Below, piece by piece: positions 1 through 12,434 of a stretch of DNA of 64,000 nucleotides. The notes under the pieces were generated by a model. It ran no database searches. It saw only the letters and a list, made by a program, of their open reading frames with translations, and was not told where the DNA came from. Numbering within the stretch: position 1 is the first letter of the stretch; each line of letters starts with the position of its first letter. This stretch comes from Allium sativum (Eukaryota > Streptophyta > Magnoliopsida > Asparagales > Amaryllidaceae). Location: assembly GCA_030737875.1 (NCBI GenBank), contig CM060912.1, positions 878,067,199 to 878,131,198 of the forward strand, written 5' to 3'. The position numbers and the translations under genes were made by a program.

Positions 1-335
1 TACAACATCCTCAATTAGATTTGCAAGCAATGGGTGCTTTTGATGAAGAATCTTAGCATATTTTCATAAGAAAATTTTCATAGGAAAGCGGCATCCTACG
101 AAGTTGTTGATGAACACAATATTAATTGTATGCTTGCTGTTATATCTCTTACATGCTTAACATGAGGAAGGAGCTGAAACTACTGAAGTAACCACTTTTA
201 TTTAGGTATCCACTCACCACTATAATTTTTGGATATGACAACTTATTATATTATGACTACTGTACCATATGTGAATCATAGATATATTATGATGAAAAAA
301 AGCTATTTTTCTCTGTGTTAATTTTCTCTCTCCAG
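1..335. other. Left flank, no assignable gene
   Basis: AT-rich sequence. A few short coding-like stretches in the plus direction (around 15-57 and 85-120) may be upstream exons of the gene fragment that follows, but I cannot delimit them with convincing splice sites. Nothing else is recognised. Confidence 0.3.
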
Positions 336-913
336 ATTTGGAAGATTTTCATGTGTTAATCACTCCCAGTTAACTCTTCTATTGATGAGGTTAGGACTGA
401 AATCGAAAGTGAAATTAAAGAGTTTGATTGTTATATTAGTACACAGGTATGTCCTCTTACTTGTATTAGTTAAGGTTGGGTTTGCTTGTAGATCTTTGTT
501 CAAGTACAAGATCTGATGAATGTTTGCTTATAGTTCTTTGTTCAAGTACAAGATCTGATGAATTTCTGATAATCAAGTTGTTTAATACTTGATGTTAAAT
601 TTGAATTTATAGTCTTCTGGTTCTCAGAATTCATTTATTTATTTCATAGGAGGAAGAATTCATTCAAGGAATGAAAGAACTAAAACAAAAGCATATGTTC
701 TCATTCCTGAATGCTATCGATAAAGGTGTATCCTAAGAGATCTACGAAAGGCAGCTTGAAATTGAAAGTATGAAACGTAGATACAAAGAGCTAGCTGAAG
801 GTTCGGCATGGAGGAGTGTAATAACACATCTTGACTGCATCTTTCTGTACTTTTGTAATTGTGCAGATTCAGCATGGAGGAGTGCAATGGAAATCTGGAT
901 GTTACAGTCATAA
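336..913 (+). pseudogene. Fragment of an unidentified spliced gene (coiled-coil-like)
   Basis: Three consecutive exons can be read. The first (336-446) follows a pyrimidine-rich acceptor ending in CCAG and ends at CAG/GTATGT; it encodes an acidic stretch with EVRTEIESEIKEFDCYIST. The second (650-800) follows TTTCATAG and continues in phase with EEEFIQGMKELKQKH. The third (867-913) follows TTGTGCAG and ends at a TAA. The spacing of E, K and L suggests a coiled coil. It is broken: the first exon needs a one-base frameshift near 372 and the second has an in-frame TAA at about 734. The start of the second intron (around 803-817) nearly duplicates the start of the third exon. A further coding-like stretch after an acceptor at about 996 (DSVDEKERSDND) may be a fourth exon. 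I do not recognise the family. It could be a gene piece carried by a CACTA element, because CACTA-like ends lie just downstream. Confidence 0.45.
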
Positions 914-1339
914 AAATAGTGTAGTAGTGAAATTGATTTTTTAACAGTTTTGTTATTTTTTGTTAACAATTGTTGATAACTGAAGAATTAGATTTGCAGT
1001 GGGAAATAGGACTCGGTTGATGAAAAGGAAAGGAGTGATAATGATAATCGCAGCACGGGCATGCTGCATAAGAGGTACTCCTTATGGACTGGAATATTAA
1101 TATATCTTATTTGGAAACTGTTCGAGTGACAATGTAGCGAGTATGTATATGAGTGAATGTATAATAGTATGAGTGAATCGAGTGACAATGTAGTGAATTC
1201 AGCTATTTTCTGTAATGAAATTACTAATTCACAAATGGTGTAAACTTGAATTTTTTTTCTTAATGTAAGTAATTATATTTATTGTTAGTGAAATAATGGT
1301 TATTATTATAATATTATTATTATGAAATCTTTGATTAAT

Positions 1340-1498
1340 AGCAGGTGAGGTATAATTACTTTTAACAACAGTAAAACAAATTTTAACAACTGCTAGAAAT
1401 AGTTGTAAAAAAGGTTGACTTTATTACGATTGCCAGCTGTACTAGACATATTATAACTGTTTTTGGCAGTTGTGAAAGGGTATTTTTTTGTTCTCGTG
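1340..1498. mobile_element. Degenerate CACTA-like right end with subterminal repeats
   Basis: The stretch ends in TTCTCGTG, which reads in reverse as CACGAGAAC, one or two changes from a typical CACTAGAA start. Just inside it are short repeats of TTAACAAC, AACTGC and their complements, as expected for the subterminal region of a CACTA element. No left end is visible in the window, so the element would start outside it. The assignment rests only on sequence resemblance. Confidence 0.3.
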
Positions 1499-1688
1499 GT
1501 ACCTCTGGCAACACGTGTACTGATGTTATCGTAGGGTCGCAAAGGTGTTTCCTTTGACTCTAAGGCAACGCAGCAAAAGGCAACCCCAAAAAAGTGTTAC
1601 CACAGATCATTTTTTGCCTATAGCAACACTTTTTGGCACCTACCGCATCACTTCTCTGGGGTTGTCGTAGGCCATCTATGGCGTAGTG
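1499..1688. mobile_element. Second CACTA-like right end
   Basis: Ends in GGCGTAGTG, whose reverse complement begins CACTACGCC. Inside are repeated GCAACACTTTTT, GGCAACCCC and TAGGCAAAAA motifs in alternating orientation, typical of CACTA subterminal regions. The matching left end is not in the window; it may be another element into which the one ending at 1498 inserted. Weak but specific because of the exact TAGTG terminus. Confidence 0.4.
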
Positions 1689-1797
1689 CTAAATCTACAT
1701 CAAACAGCCATAATCTCCACAAAATAAACCGAACAAATCCAAATCAACATCATTTAATATCAATTCTTTCATCTAAATCTATTAAACACATCCTCAC
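1689..1797. other. Flank of element 1
   Basis: Unassigned AT-rich sequence. It ends in CTCAC (1793-1797), the target-site copy that reappears at 25790-25794 on the other side of element 1. This block and 25795-26019 were therefore contiguous before that insertion. Confidence 0.6.
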
Positions 1798-3343
1798 TGT
1801 TGACATGGGAAATTGATCAGTCGCACACGCCGACACCCGATGAATTAAAGTTATGTAAATTATCCAAGTACGCTAAAATATTCAAACACAGAATTGCGGA
1901 AAAGTAAAGAACACTGAGTTTATAGTGGTTCGGAATTAACATCTACGTTCATTTCATAGTAACTATTCATCATCATCGTTACAATTACAAGAATAATCCA
2001 AGAATTGTACACTTTGAATTTGCAAAGTTGTGTTAGGGAATAACAAAGTCCTCATTAGTTCCCTATTATGCCAAAAATGTCCATCATCATCATCATCTCC
2101 AAGTCAAAATATGTGAAATGCACTTTTAAGTCCAAATATGTCCAAAACCGAGCAAAGTGCCAATCCAAATGTCCGAGTGTCGAAGATAAACTTCTAAGTG
2201 AAGTTCACAAGTCCAAGAAATAGCACAGAGTCATAGAAACCACCATGGAAGCCGTTAATGAGCTCCAAACATAAAATTCCTATATGCAATATAGTAGCCA
2301 AAAGTTCAAATAGCCAACCCCTTATTGCCATGAGAGGGGGTAATTTATATGTAGAGATTTTGGGTATCATGCCAAAATTTCATATCCTGGTAGTTAGCCA
2401 AAAACCAAATCTTCACAAAATTCATATCCTGGTTCACAAACCAAAAATCAATCATCGACACATGCAGATCCCTCATATTGCCTGATCTGCAGGTTGCCAA
2501 TTATGTCATGGAAATTTCGTATCCTATAGGGGATACGAAATTTTGTATCCCGTGGATGCCAAAATCCAGGGTACAAAACATGGTGTCGATCTGATGGAGA
2601 TGCGCAATCCACACGTTGCGATCATGCTCCTCTAACGTGCCAGATTTGAAGTCTTCGTACCCAATGCCAAATCCGAAATACCTATGTTGATCTTATGAAA
2701 TGAAGCGATCGACATGGAGTGATCAAGTTTTTCTAATCTTGCCAAAGTTCGATGCCACTTTGTATCGTATCCCTAGGCGGGGATACGAAATAATATTTTA
2801 ATATCCCGAAGGGGGATACGAAATCCATATTTCGTATCCCGGAGAGGGATACGACATTTGTATCTTTGTATCCCCAGAGGTGATACAAAGTATCCCTACC
2901 TATGTTGATCCCTGAATTTCCCTGGTGATTCGATGGTGCGATCACGTGTTTTGGGATGATCGATATGTGAGAAGAACTTTCCATGGAAAGTTTTTAAGCC
3001 GAGTTTCTTGTGCTAATCCACGCATGTTGCGCAGGCATTTTTGTGAGACCGAACTCCAAATTTTCCAAACACCAATGTACTTGCCATGGTTGATGTGATC
3101 CACGGTTCTTTGATGATCCACCCGAGACGATAACCTATTTTTGAGTGATCATACCAGATGTGAGATTTTGCCAAGTACGAAGTTTGATTTTATACTCTAA
3201 GTCTTGAACGATTTTTCCAATCCGAGAATGCAGATTGAAGAATCGATGATATTTGAAAACCTTTTCTGGACACTTCACGACTTCGATCAAATTGCTTTGT
3301 GTTTCCGAATCCGTACTCAAGTCTCGAGCACTCTGATAGCCGT
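1798..3343 (-). repeat. Element 1, 3' LTR, outer part
   Basis: Homologous over its whole length to 24291-25745. It is interrupted after GCCGT (3339-3343) by element 2; the last 41 bases resume at 20501. It contains several copies of a GGGATACGAAAT motif in both orientations between 2510 and 2900, including a perfect 12-bp inverted pair at 2813-2824 and 2829-2840. Confidence 0.88.
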
Positions 3344-4496
3344 TGAAACACCCCATCTCCGTTAAGGTCACTCACAAAGGGAATGCCTTAACTTCAGTGG
3401 AGCATTATAGGTAAAAGATGCAGATGAATTACAAGACAGACAAATAAAGCAGCGGAAAATAAAGTCATTTTATAAATAATGTGATTCAGTCAAGCTTTTA
3501 CAACAGTTGTCTCAATCATACTTAAAAGCAATACATAGAACTTCTGTCTTGATTTAAAAACTTCCAAGTATAAAAGAAGCATAAAAATAACAATGATATT
3601 CCCCAATAATGCGTGAACCAGCCATAGCAGTGGAAGAGAGAGTCCAAAGCAAAACATCGACTATCTTCGAGCTTGGAAAGAAAACTGAGCTAAGTGGTAA
3701 CATTTCCTCCCTGTAAACCTGGATGGGGGGAAACAGAAGAAAAGAGGCGAAAACAAACTAGGTCAGACATAAGTCTGGTAAGTCCAGTGACTTTCAGCAT
3801 ATAAATAGGCAAAAGCATCATGACATGAATAAACTGAATATAAGACAATACCGTGATAACAAGGATAACAAGATAACATAAGGTTAGCACAAGATATGTT
3901 AAGGCAAGATAAACTGAATGCGCTTCTACTCTTTCTCTTCTTTGCTACTACCTTGTTATTCTGATTTTTATATCTCTACACCGCTTAACTAGTGTCCCAA
4001 TTAGTAATTCTGTGTAAAATATTACAACATGATCCCAATCCCCACAATTATGGTAGCCTTCAGGTGTACATCTAGTATGAGGATCTTTCCTCAATCAGCC
4101 TAATTGCCATGAAGATGTTAGATGTACCCTTACTACCCTATCGATCGGCTCCCTACTTGTATTAATTTCTCTTGTGTCTGTGTCAATCGGCCCTCTCTTG
4201 CGTGTAGATACCCTGTGCTGGTCCCACCATAAGGTGTATCAATCCTTATGATAACAACCCGACACGATTCAAGATGCACAGTGAATAACTACTGGTACCC
4301 AGTGCCAGCTTTTTCCCACTCCGAAGTATGTGCACGCCCGTAAACCGTCGAAACCTACTCTGACGTACCACCTGCCGCTGTTTTGACTGCTTATATTCAG
4401 CCCAGTAATCGTGCCCTACCCTGCCTAGTTTCAGGGTACCATGATACATCTATATGGGTTACTGCTGAAATGGGTCCCCGCTACTAGGGTTTCCAA

Positions 4497-5410
4497 TTGG
4501 TTAAGTTTGTGGTCCTATATATACAAATATTACCCACCTACACGAGATGTACTTAACCCTCCCACCGATTCTAGCATGTTTACTTAACGGTTAAGTTTGT
4601 GGGCCTATATATACTAATATTACCTACCTACACGAGATGTACTTAACCCTCCGATCGATTCAAGCATGTTTATTTAATGGTTAAGTTTTGTGGGCCTATA
4701 TTTATTAATATTACCCACCAACCCGATATGTACTTAACCCTTCCACTGATTCAAGCATGTTTATTTAATGGTTAAATTTTGTGGGCCTATATTTACTAAT
4801 ATTACCTACCAACCCGATATGTACTTAACCCTCCTACACATTATGCCATATTGGTTAAGTGTTGTCCATTCATGTTAACTTAACCCACCCATTCATCATA
4901 TCATGTTGGTTAAGTGTTTCCTATTAACTTAACCCTCCTCACTTATCATGTTGGATTGGTTAAGTGTTTCCTATTAACTTAACCCCGTTCGTCCATCAAG
5001 TTATATTAATCAAGTGTTTCTTGTTAACTTAACCCTACGTGTTCATCATGTTGTATTGGTTAAGTGTCATCAATTAATTCAAGTTAACTTAACCCACCTA
5101 CTTGTCATGTTACTTTGGTTAAGTATTGCCTTCTTGTGTCAACTTAACCCTACCACAAATCAAGTTATATTGGTTAAGTGTTGCCCTCTTGTTTTGACTT
5201 AACCTTACCCTAAATCAAGTTATATTGGTTAAGTGTTTCTTATTACTTAACACTACCCATTCATCATGCTATACTGGTTAAGTGTTTCCTATTAACTTAA
5301 CCCTAGTCATTCATGTTGTTATATTGGTTAAGTGTTTCTCATTAACTTAACCCTAGTCATTTATGTTATATTGTTTAAGTGTTCCTATTAACTTAACCCT
5401 ACTCATTTTC
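4497..5410. repeat. Tandem array with GGTTAAG...CTTAACC dyads
   Basis: About fifteen imperfect units. The first four are roughly 80 bp and include GTGGGCCTATAT; the rest are roughly 60 bp. Each unit carries GGTTAAG followed 12-45 bases later by CTTAACC, so each could fold into a small hairpin. The same array lies at 10868-11775 in the other LTR, so it belongs to the element and was present before transposition. Confidence 0.8.
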
Positions 5411-6932
5411 TTAGCATGTCTTGTTCATTAGCATTAATTGATTTATTAATGCACCAACCTCTCACATTTGATATGTGTTGTTGCGGTTACTGGATGTGAC
5501 GAGCGGTTCCGGGCAGTTTTACACCACAACTCAATCTAACCTCAGGTTTTTCTTGGGCATGATGCACTAACCTCTCACATTAGATAGGTGTTGTTGTGGT
5601 TACTGGATGTGCCGGGTGGTTCTGGGCAGTTTTACACCACAACTCAATCTAACCTAGGGTTAGGCACGTTCATCTCTTCCCTAATTTACATGTTTACAGT
5701 ACATGTCCAAGTCTAGATTTTATTTGCTAATTATCCAAATTTCACAAAAACTAGTCATGTTACAATTCCCAAGTTATGCTCGATTAAGCCAATTACAAGT
5801 TATTACTCAAAATAGGTTACACCCAATCTTCCCAAACTTGCAATAACAGTCATGCCCAAAATCACTATATACACATGCCCTAAGGTTTAGTCATATTGCA
5901 CCGCACAAAATATTCTCCAAAATCCCCCAACCATGATTCACAGTATAAACTATGCCAAATTATAGCCTTTAATTACAGTGCAGGCCAATTACCTAAAATC
6001 CTAATTTAGGCGTGTTCACATTTAACAATTATCCCTATTTTACTATAGGTTTTCATGCCTAAGCCATAAATCACTATACACAATAATCTCCTTCTTCCAA
6101 GTCATGAACTATCTTATATATAATATGCCCCAATTTTAGGTCTTAAACCACATCATGTATTATGCCTTACATGTTTACAGTTCAATTTATGCCCCAAATC
6201 CCAAGTTATATGTCCAATATACTTTATGCCTCAAATCTCAAGTCATATGTTCAATACACTTTATGTTTTAAATACAACAAGTGTTATGTCCTCAAATCTA
6301 TTACAAATCAGTTATGCCCAATTATATATAATTTAATACTTTTCCCAATTTTAGCGCTAGTCATGCCCAAATCATATATTATGCCCAATTTTAGCGCTGG
6401 CCATGTTCAAATCATATATTATGTCCAATTTTATTTCCAATGTACGTTCATCTCTTATGCGATTTGGCTCAGGCTCGTAGTAGCCTGGCTATAAAAAAAA
6501 AGGGAAGAAGGAAAGAAGTGACAAAGAATGGACATAATATTATCAATGAGATAGATCCAATGGATATAGAAAGACAGATAGAAATAGGCATAATCTCAGA
6601 TTCAGATTTATTACAATGTCAGAATCACAATTAACTTTTATTTCTGAAAGTAACGTGAACTTACAAATTACATAACGGTCTTGAATTCTGGGATCTGATT
6701 TCTGAAACTGAAAAGCTATCCGTTGACGCAGACTATTGATCTCTAATTTAGATTTGATTCTTAGAAAATAGTTATTGAAGTCATTGAATTAGCCTTTGAT
6801 CCTCTACTTGAATTCTAACTTGATTCTATAATAAACTTGAGTAGCATAACCCCGTCTTTTATTTTATTTTGATATGAATTAGGGTAGAGTATAGGCGTAA
6901 TGAAGTTGTGTAGAGAAAACTGTAGCCTTAGG

Positions 6933-6946
6933 GGTGTTTATATAGC
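6933..6946 (-). promoter_or_regulatory. Candidate LTR promoter TATA box, element 2 (left LTR)
   Basis: In the element's direction the sequence reads CTATATAAACACC, a good plant TATA box, about 445 bp after the LTR start. The other LTR has the same box at about 20093-20106. U3 would then be about 0.4 kb, and R plus U5, including the tandem array, about 3.6 kb. The start site is inferred, not shown. Confidence 0.5.
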
Positions 6947-7020
6947 ATAAGGATCAATAAATCTGGTCAGAACTAGCATCCATATGCAGAAAAATAAACC
7001 AGTCCTCGTATCTGGAAATA

Positions 7021-7130
7021 GGGGGAGGTCGACCCCCTGGTCGACTTATGTGACCCAGGCCGACCCCCAGGTCGACCTATGTGACCCAGGTCGACCCCCA
7101 AGTCGACCCCCTGGTCGACCTGGGTCCTAA
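7021..7130. repeat. GTCGAC minisatellite in LTR U3
   Basis: Several copies of a short unit built from GGTCGACC, CCCCCTGG and TATGTGACCCAGG, ending at a palindrome-rich GGGAAATTTCCCGCCC. The other LTR (about 20185-20240) has fewer copies, so copy number has changed since insertion. Confidence 0.75.
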
Positions 7131-7389
7131 GCGGGAAATTTCCCGCCCAGCCCGGGCGTGTGATTTGAATTTCGAATTCGAGCTGTTTTAATTTATTTTA
7201 AATTCTTGAAACTTCTGAGTGCCATAACTTTCTCATACAAAGTCCGATTTACGAAAACTTGGACTCTATTCCAAGTAGAATTTTGAGACGAACGCAATGA
7301 TGTAACCCGTTTCCCTTAATTCTTCTCTTAAAAATTAAGTATACCTTAATTTGTTACTTTGATGTTCACAGAAAATACGGGGTGTTACA

Positions 7390-7407
7390 TTCTCCCCTCC
7401 TTAAAGG
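7390..7407 (-). other. Polypurine tract, element 2
   Basis: Directly beside the 3' LTR the minus strand reads CCTTTAAGGAGGGGAGAA and then TGTAACACC. This is the usual position and composition of the plus-strand priming tract of a Ty3/gypsy-type element, and it fixes the element's direction as minus. Confidence 0.8.
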
Positions 7408-9706
7408 ATTTCGTCCCCGAAATCTTCAAGTTAGGAAGAACGTATATCCTACCATCCAACCGTCCATCTACTCAACCATCAAACACAGGCATCCATTGTC
7501 CTTAAAAGGATTCTAATGCCGTATGAACATATGCAGAGTGTGTGTATATGTTTCTTATCTAATGCAAAATCAGGCGGTCTACTGATCCAGTTGACCTCCT
7601 TAATGCGAATCATGAGAGTGTCATGTGTCCAATATGTATACAAATATCCCTAATCATGTAAATACTATATGTATGCATATTCACTCATCCATATGCAACA
7701 TCCATATGATAACACATCAAGTTTCAATCCATATACAAATACATTCATATGCGTATGCAATATGAAAGTGACTGAGCTGATCTAGTGCCTAATGTGTGTG
7801 TATATGCATCCACGAGCATCCACTAGCAACCACTTGCAACCACTTGCAACCATCAATCATAACATGTTTCAAATACATGTTTACATCCATTGGCTTCTAC
7901 CTAAGGATCGAAGATATGACCTAGAGGATATATTTAAAAGATATAGACTAGCATGCAAATAAACATTACAGAGAAAGTGGAATCAAGGATATACCCTCAA
8001 AAAGGGTATGATGCGCGTATCTAGTCTTTAGTCTTCTAAGTCGCATCTTCTTGAGCTTCACTCCACTGTACCTTAACTAATTTAACTTCACGATTGCGAA
8101 GCTTCATGACCTCCATTTCCAAAACCCACTAGTAAAGATAGGACCTCGATCACTTACTATGCTAGAGGGTATCCAATGTAGTCGAACTATCTTTCCAAGA
8201 TAAACAGATGTTAACCATGATACCAAGTGTATATACTAAGATGATTATAGGTCTCTCCTCTACTTAGCTTATCCATCATGTCACCAATCTGAGGGTCGAT
8301 ATCTCTCACGCAAACCATCCTAGTCGAACTTGACATCCCTCAAGTACAAGCCCCAAAGGCCTAAACCAATATCAGACAAGCACCCAAAGAATACCTCCTC
8401 CGAATTTGGACGATTTATGTGAGATGATACTAGCAAAACAACCAAACAATTAAGCACTTAACCGACTCTGGCTATCCTCGCCAATCTTGTTCCAAAACTA
8501 TCGTTGATCGCATAACTGACTTTGCATTGTCAACTAGATATATGCGGAAGTCTATCTCGAGTTTTAGGGGGAAAATTCCTAACCTAATCAAAACATCCGC
8601 GTACTCATGGACTATTCTAACGGATCGCAAATCATCGATAGATGCATCAAGTGATTCTAGGTAGCTAAGACTAAATGATCCCCTTAGGATCGCACGAAAT
8701 CTCGAGGGTATTCCCGAGGCAAGCAGAAAGTCTAACTACCCTCCTTTCGCAATTACTAGTTAACCATCCCATGCCTAGAACCAACCCATAGCCCATGGAA
8801 ACAAAAACATAAGAATTATACTTAAACTCAATCCTTAATATAGATATTCTCAAATCCTTACAAACGAAAGATAAATGAGCCGAACCACCAATTAGATTTG
8901 AGACAATAACGGGATCTTCTACTATACAAGCACTAAGGTGCAGAGACTCAACTTATGGAAGCAGACATAAACGAATGTGAAGAGCTAAAATAAAAAAGAG
9001 TACTAATAGGATGATCAAAAAGAAAAACTAGACTTTTTCAATAGAAACTCTACTACATCTCTCTCAAGTATGCTGGCGGTGAGAGCATGCATTTGCCCTC
9101 CTGAAAATCCTGTCATTTGTTCTTGCCCTTGTCCTTAATTATACGACCATAATAAAGATACTTCCTCTTGTCTTAGGTTTTACTATTCTTTCCTCCCCTC
9201 TTGTCCTGTGATTTTTCCACTTACACCTCTTTCTTTTTACCTACTTTGTGAACCAACTCTATATCTATGAGTTCCTCATCCTTGGGTTGTGCTCCTTAGC
9301 AAAACTCCCTCAGTCTCATCTTTACTATCCTTGTGTAACACATTGACAAGTCTCTCGAAAGATGCCTCCATCGTACGGAAAATCCTACAAAGCTCGAAAG
9401 AAAATTAGCCGTAGGTGAAACTACTGCGGCTATAGATGGAAGTTGGGCGCTTATTTGCCCTTTGACAAGTGTCGTAGTCTCATCAAGCCTACGGAACCAT
9501 GCTACGATGAGGTTACCTCCTAGAAAGCCAGGAGCCCCGGAGACTCAGGAAAGAAGGAAACAAGGATTCAAACAGAGGATCAAAAGATAGTGCATATTGC
9601 TTTGAGGAATATGCCTTTAAAATAAAACTTTTCTTTTGAAAATGCTTCTTTTAAAACCGTTTTGAAAATAATTTTTCAAATCTTTTATCTGATCCGGTAA
9701 CCTTCA

Positions 9707-9718
9707 GCTCTGATACCA
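9707..9718 (-). other. Primer binding site (initiator-Met tRNA), element 2
   Basis: The minus strand reads TGGTATCAGAGC, the standard plant site complementary to the 3' end of initiator-Met tRNA, two bases inside the 5' LTR edge at 9721. Confidence 0.88.
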
Positions 9719-9720
9719 AG

Positions 9721-12434
9721 TGATACACCCCACCTCCGTTAAGGTCACACACAAAGGGAATGCCTTAACTTCGGTGGAGCATTATAGGTAAAAGATGCAG
9801 ATGAATTACAAGACAGACAAATAAAGCAGCGGAAAATAAAGTCATTTTATAAATAATGTGATTCAGTCAAGCTTTTACAACAGTTGTCTCAATCATACTT
9901 AAAAGTAATACATAGAACTTCTGTCTTGATTTAAAAACTTCCAAGTATAAAAGATGCATAAAATATCAATGATATTCCCCAATAAAGCGTGAACCAGCCA
10001 TAGCAGTGGAAGAGAGAGTCCAAAGCAAAACATCGACTATCTTCGAGCTTGGAAAGAAAACTGAGGTAAGTGGTAACATTTCATCCATGTGAACCTAGGG
10101 GTGGAACGGAAGAAAAGAGGTGAAAACAAACTAGGCCAGACATAAGTCTGGTAAGTCCAGTGACTTTCAGCATATAAATAGGCAAAAGCATCATGACATG
10201 AATAAACTGAATATAAGACAATACCATGATAATAAGGATAACAAGATAACATAAGGTTAGCACAAGATATGTTAAGGCAAGATAAACTGAATGCGCTTCT
10301 ACTCTTTCTCTGCTTCGCTACTAATTTGTTATTCTGATTTTTATATCTCTACACCGCCTAACTAGTGTCCCAACTAGTAATTCTGTGTAAAATATTACAA
10401 CGTGATCCCAGTCCCCATAATTATGGTAGCCTTCAGGTGTCATCTAGTATGAGGATCTTTCCTCAGTCAGCCTAATTGCCATGAAGATGATAGATGTACC
10501 CTTACTACCCTATCGATCGTCTCCCTACTTGTATTAATTTCTCTTGTGTATGTGTCAATCGACCTTCTCTTGCATGTAGATACCCTGTGCTGGTCCCACC
10601 ATAAGGTGTATCAATCCTTATGATAACAACCCGACACGATTCCAGATGCACAGTGTACAACTACTGATACCCAGTGCCAGCTTTTTACGACTCTAGAGTA
10701 CGTGCATGCCCGTAAACCGTTGGAACCTACACTGACGTACCCCCTACCGTTGTTTTGACTGCTTATAATCAGCCCAGTAATCGTGCCCCAACCTACCTAG
10801 TTTCAGGGTACCATGATACATCTATGTGGGTTACTGCTGAAATGGGTCCCCGTTAATAGGGTTTCTTATTGGTTAAGTTTGTATGCCTATATATACAAAT
10901 ATTACCCACCTACATAAGATGTACTTAACCCTCCCACCGATTCTAGCATGTTTACTTAACGGTTAAGTTTGTGGGCCTATATGTACTAATATTACCCACC
11001 TACACGAGATGTACTTAACCCTCCCATCGATTCAAGCATGTTTATTTAATGGTTAAGTTTTGTGGGCCTATATTTATTAATATTACCCACTAACCCGATA
11101 TGTACTTAAACCTTCCACTGATTTAACCATGTTTATTTAATGGTTAAGTTTTGTGGGCTATATTTACTAATATTACCTACCAACCCGATATGTACTTAAC
11201 CCTCCTACACATTATGCCATATTGGTTAAGTGTTGTCCATTCATGTTAACTTAACCCACCCATTCATCATGTCATGTTGGTTAAGTGTTTCCTATTAACT
11301 TAACCCTCCTCACTTATCATGTTGGATTGGTCAAGTGTTTCCTATTAACTTAACCCTGTTCGTCCATCATGTTATATTGGTCAAGTGTTTCTTGTTAACT
11401 TAACCCCACGTGTTCATCATGTTGTATTGGTTAAGTGTCATCAATCAATTCAAGTTAACTTAACCCACCTACTTGTCATGTTACTTTGGCTTAGTGTTGC
11501 CTTCTTGTGTCAACTTAACCCTACCACAAATCAAGTTATATTGGTTAAGTGTTGCCCTCTTGTTTTAACTTAACCTTACCACAAATCAAGTTATATTGGT
11601 TAAGTGTTTCTTATTACTTAACCCTACCCATTCATCATGCTATACTGGTTATGTGTTTCCTATTAACTTAACCCTAGTCATTCATCTTGTTATATTGGTT
11701 AAGTGTTTCTCATTAACATAACCCTAGTCATTCATGTTATATTGGTTAAGTGTTCCTATTAACTTAACCTTACTCATTTTCTTAGCATGTCTTGTTCATT
11801 AGCATTAATTGATTTATTAATGCACCAACCTCTCACATTAGATATGTGTTGTCGCGGTTACTGGATGTGTCGGGCGGTTCCGGGCAGTTTTACACCATAA
11901 CTCAAACTAACCTCGGATTTTTCTTGGGAATGATGCACTAACCTCTCACATTAGATAGGTATTGTTGTGTTTACTGGATATACCGGGCGGTTTCGGGCAG
12001 TTTTACACCACAACTCAATCTAACCACGGGTTAGTCACGTTCATCTCTTCCCTAATTTACATGTTTACAATACATGTCCAAGTCTAGATTTTATTTTCTA
12101 GTTATCCAAATTTCACAAAAACTAGTCATGTTACAATTCCCAAGTTATGCCCGATTAAGCCAATTACAAGTTATTACTCAAAATAGGTTACACCCAATCT
12201 TCCCAAACTTGCAATAATAGTCATGCCCAAAATCACTATATACACATGCCCTAAGGTTTAGTCATATTGCACCGTACAAAATATTCTCCAAAAGCCCGCA
12301 ATCATGATTCACAGTATAAACTATGCCAAATTATAGCCTCTAATTACAATGCAGGCCAATTACCTAAAATCCCAATTTAAGCGTGTTCATATTTAACAAT
12401 TATCCCTATTTTTCTATAGGTTTTCATGCCTAAA
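9721..12434 (-). repeat. Element 2, 5' LTR, first part
   Basis: Matches 3344-6066 of the left LTR, including the GGTTAAG array (10868-11775). It is interrupted after CTAAA (12430-12434) by element 3 and resumes at 19222. Confidence 0.88.

Larger units (their letters stand above)
3344..7389 (-). repeat. Element 2, 3' LTR (left copy, complete)
   Basis: A 4046-bp LTR matched by 9721-12434 plus 19222-20495. In the element's direction it starts TGTAACACCCCG. Notable parts are a TATA box near 6933-6946, a CG-rich GTCGAC repeat near 7021-7130, and a long tandem array at 4497-5410. The open frames inside are short and not conserved in type, so I treat the LTR as non-coding. Confidence 0.9.
7390..9720 (-). 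other. Element 2 interior, no recognisable gene
   Basis: This 2331-bp section lies between polypurine tract and primer site. It has only short open frames in either direction. Minus-strand stretches near 9120-9540 are rich in K, R and D and could be remnants of a gag tail, but no zinc knuckle or gag core motif can be read. An autonomous interior would be 5 kb or more. Confidence 0.7.

Noticed and set aside
8671..8853. 60-codon minus frame in the element 2 interior
   Set aside because: Isolated, no motif, typical length for chance in this composition.
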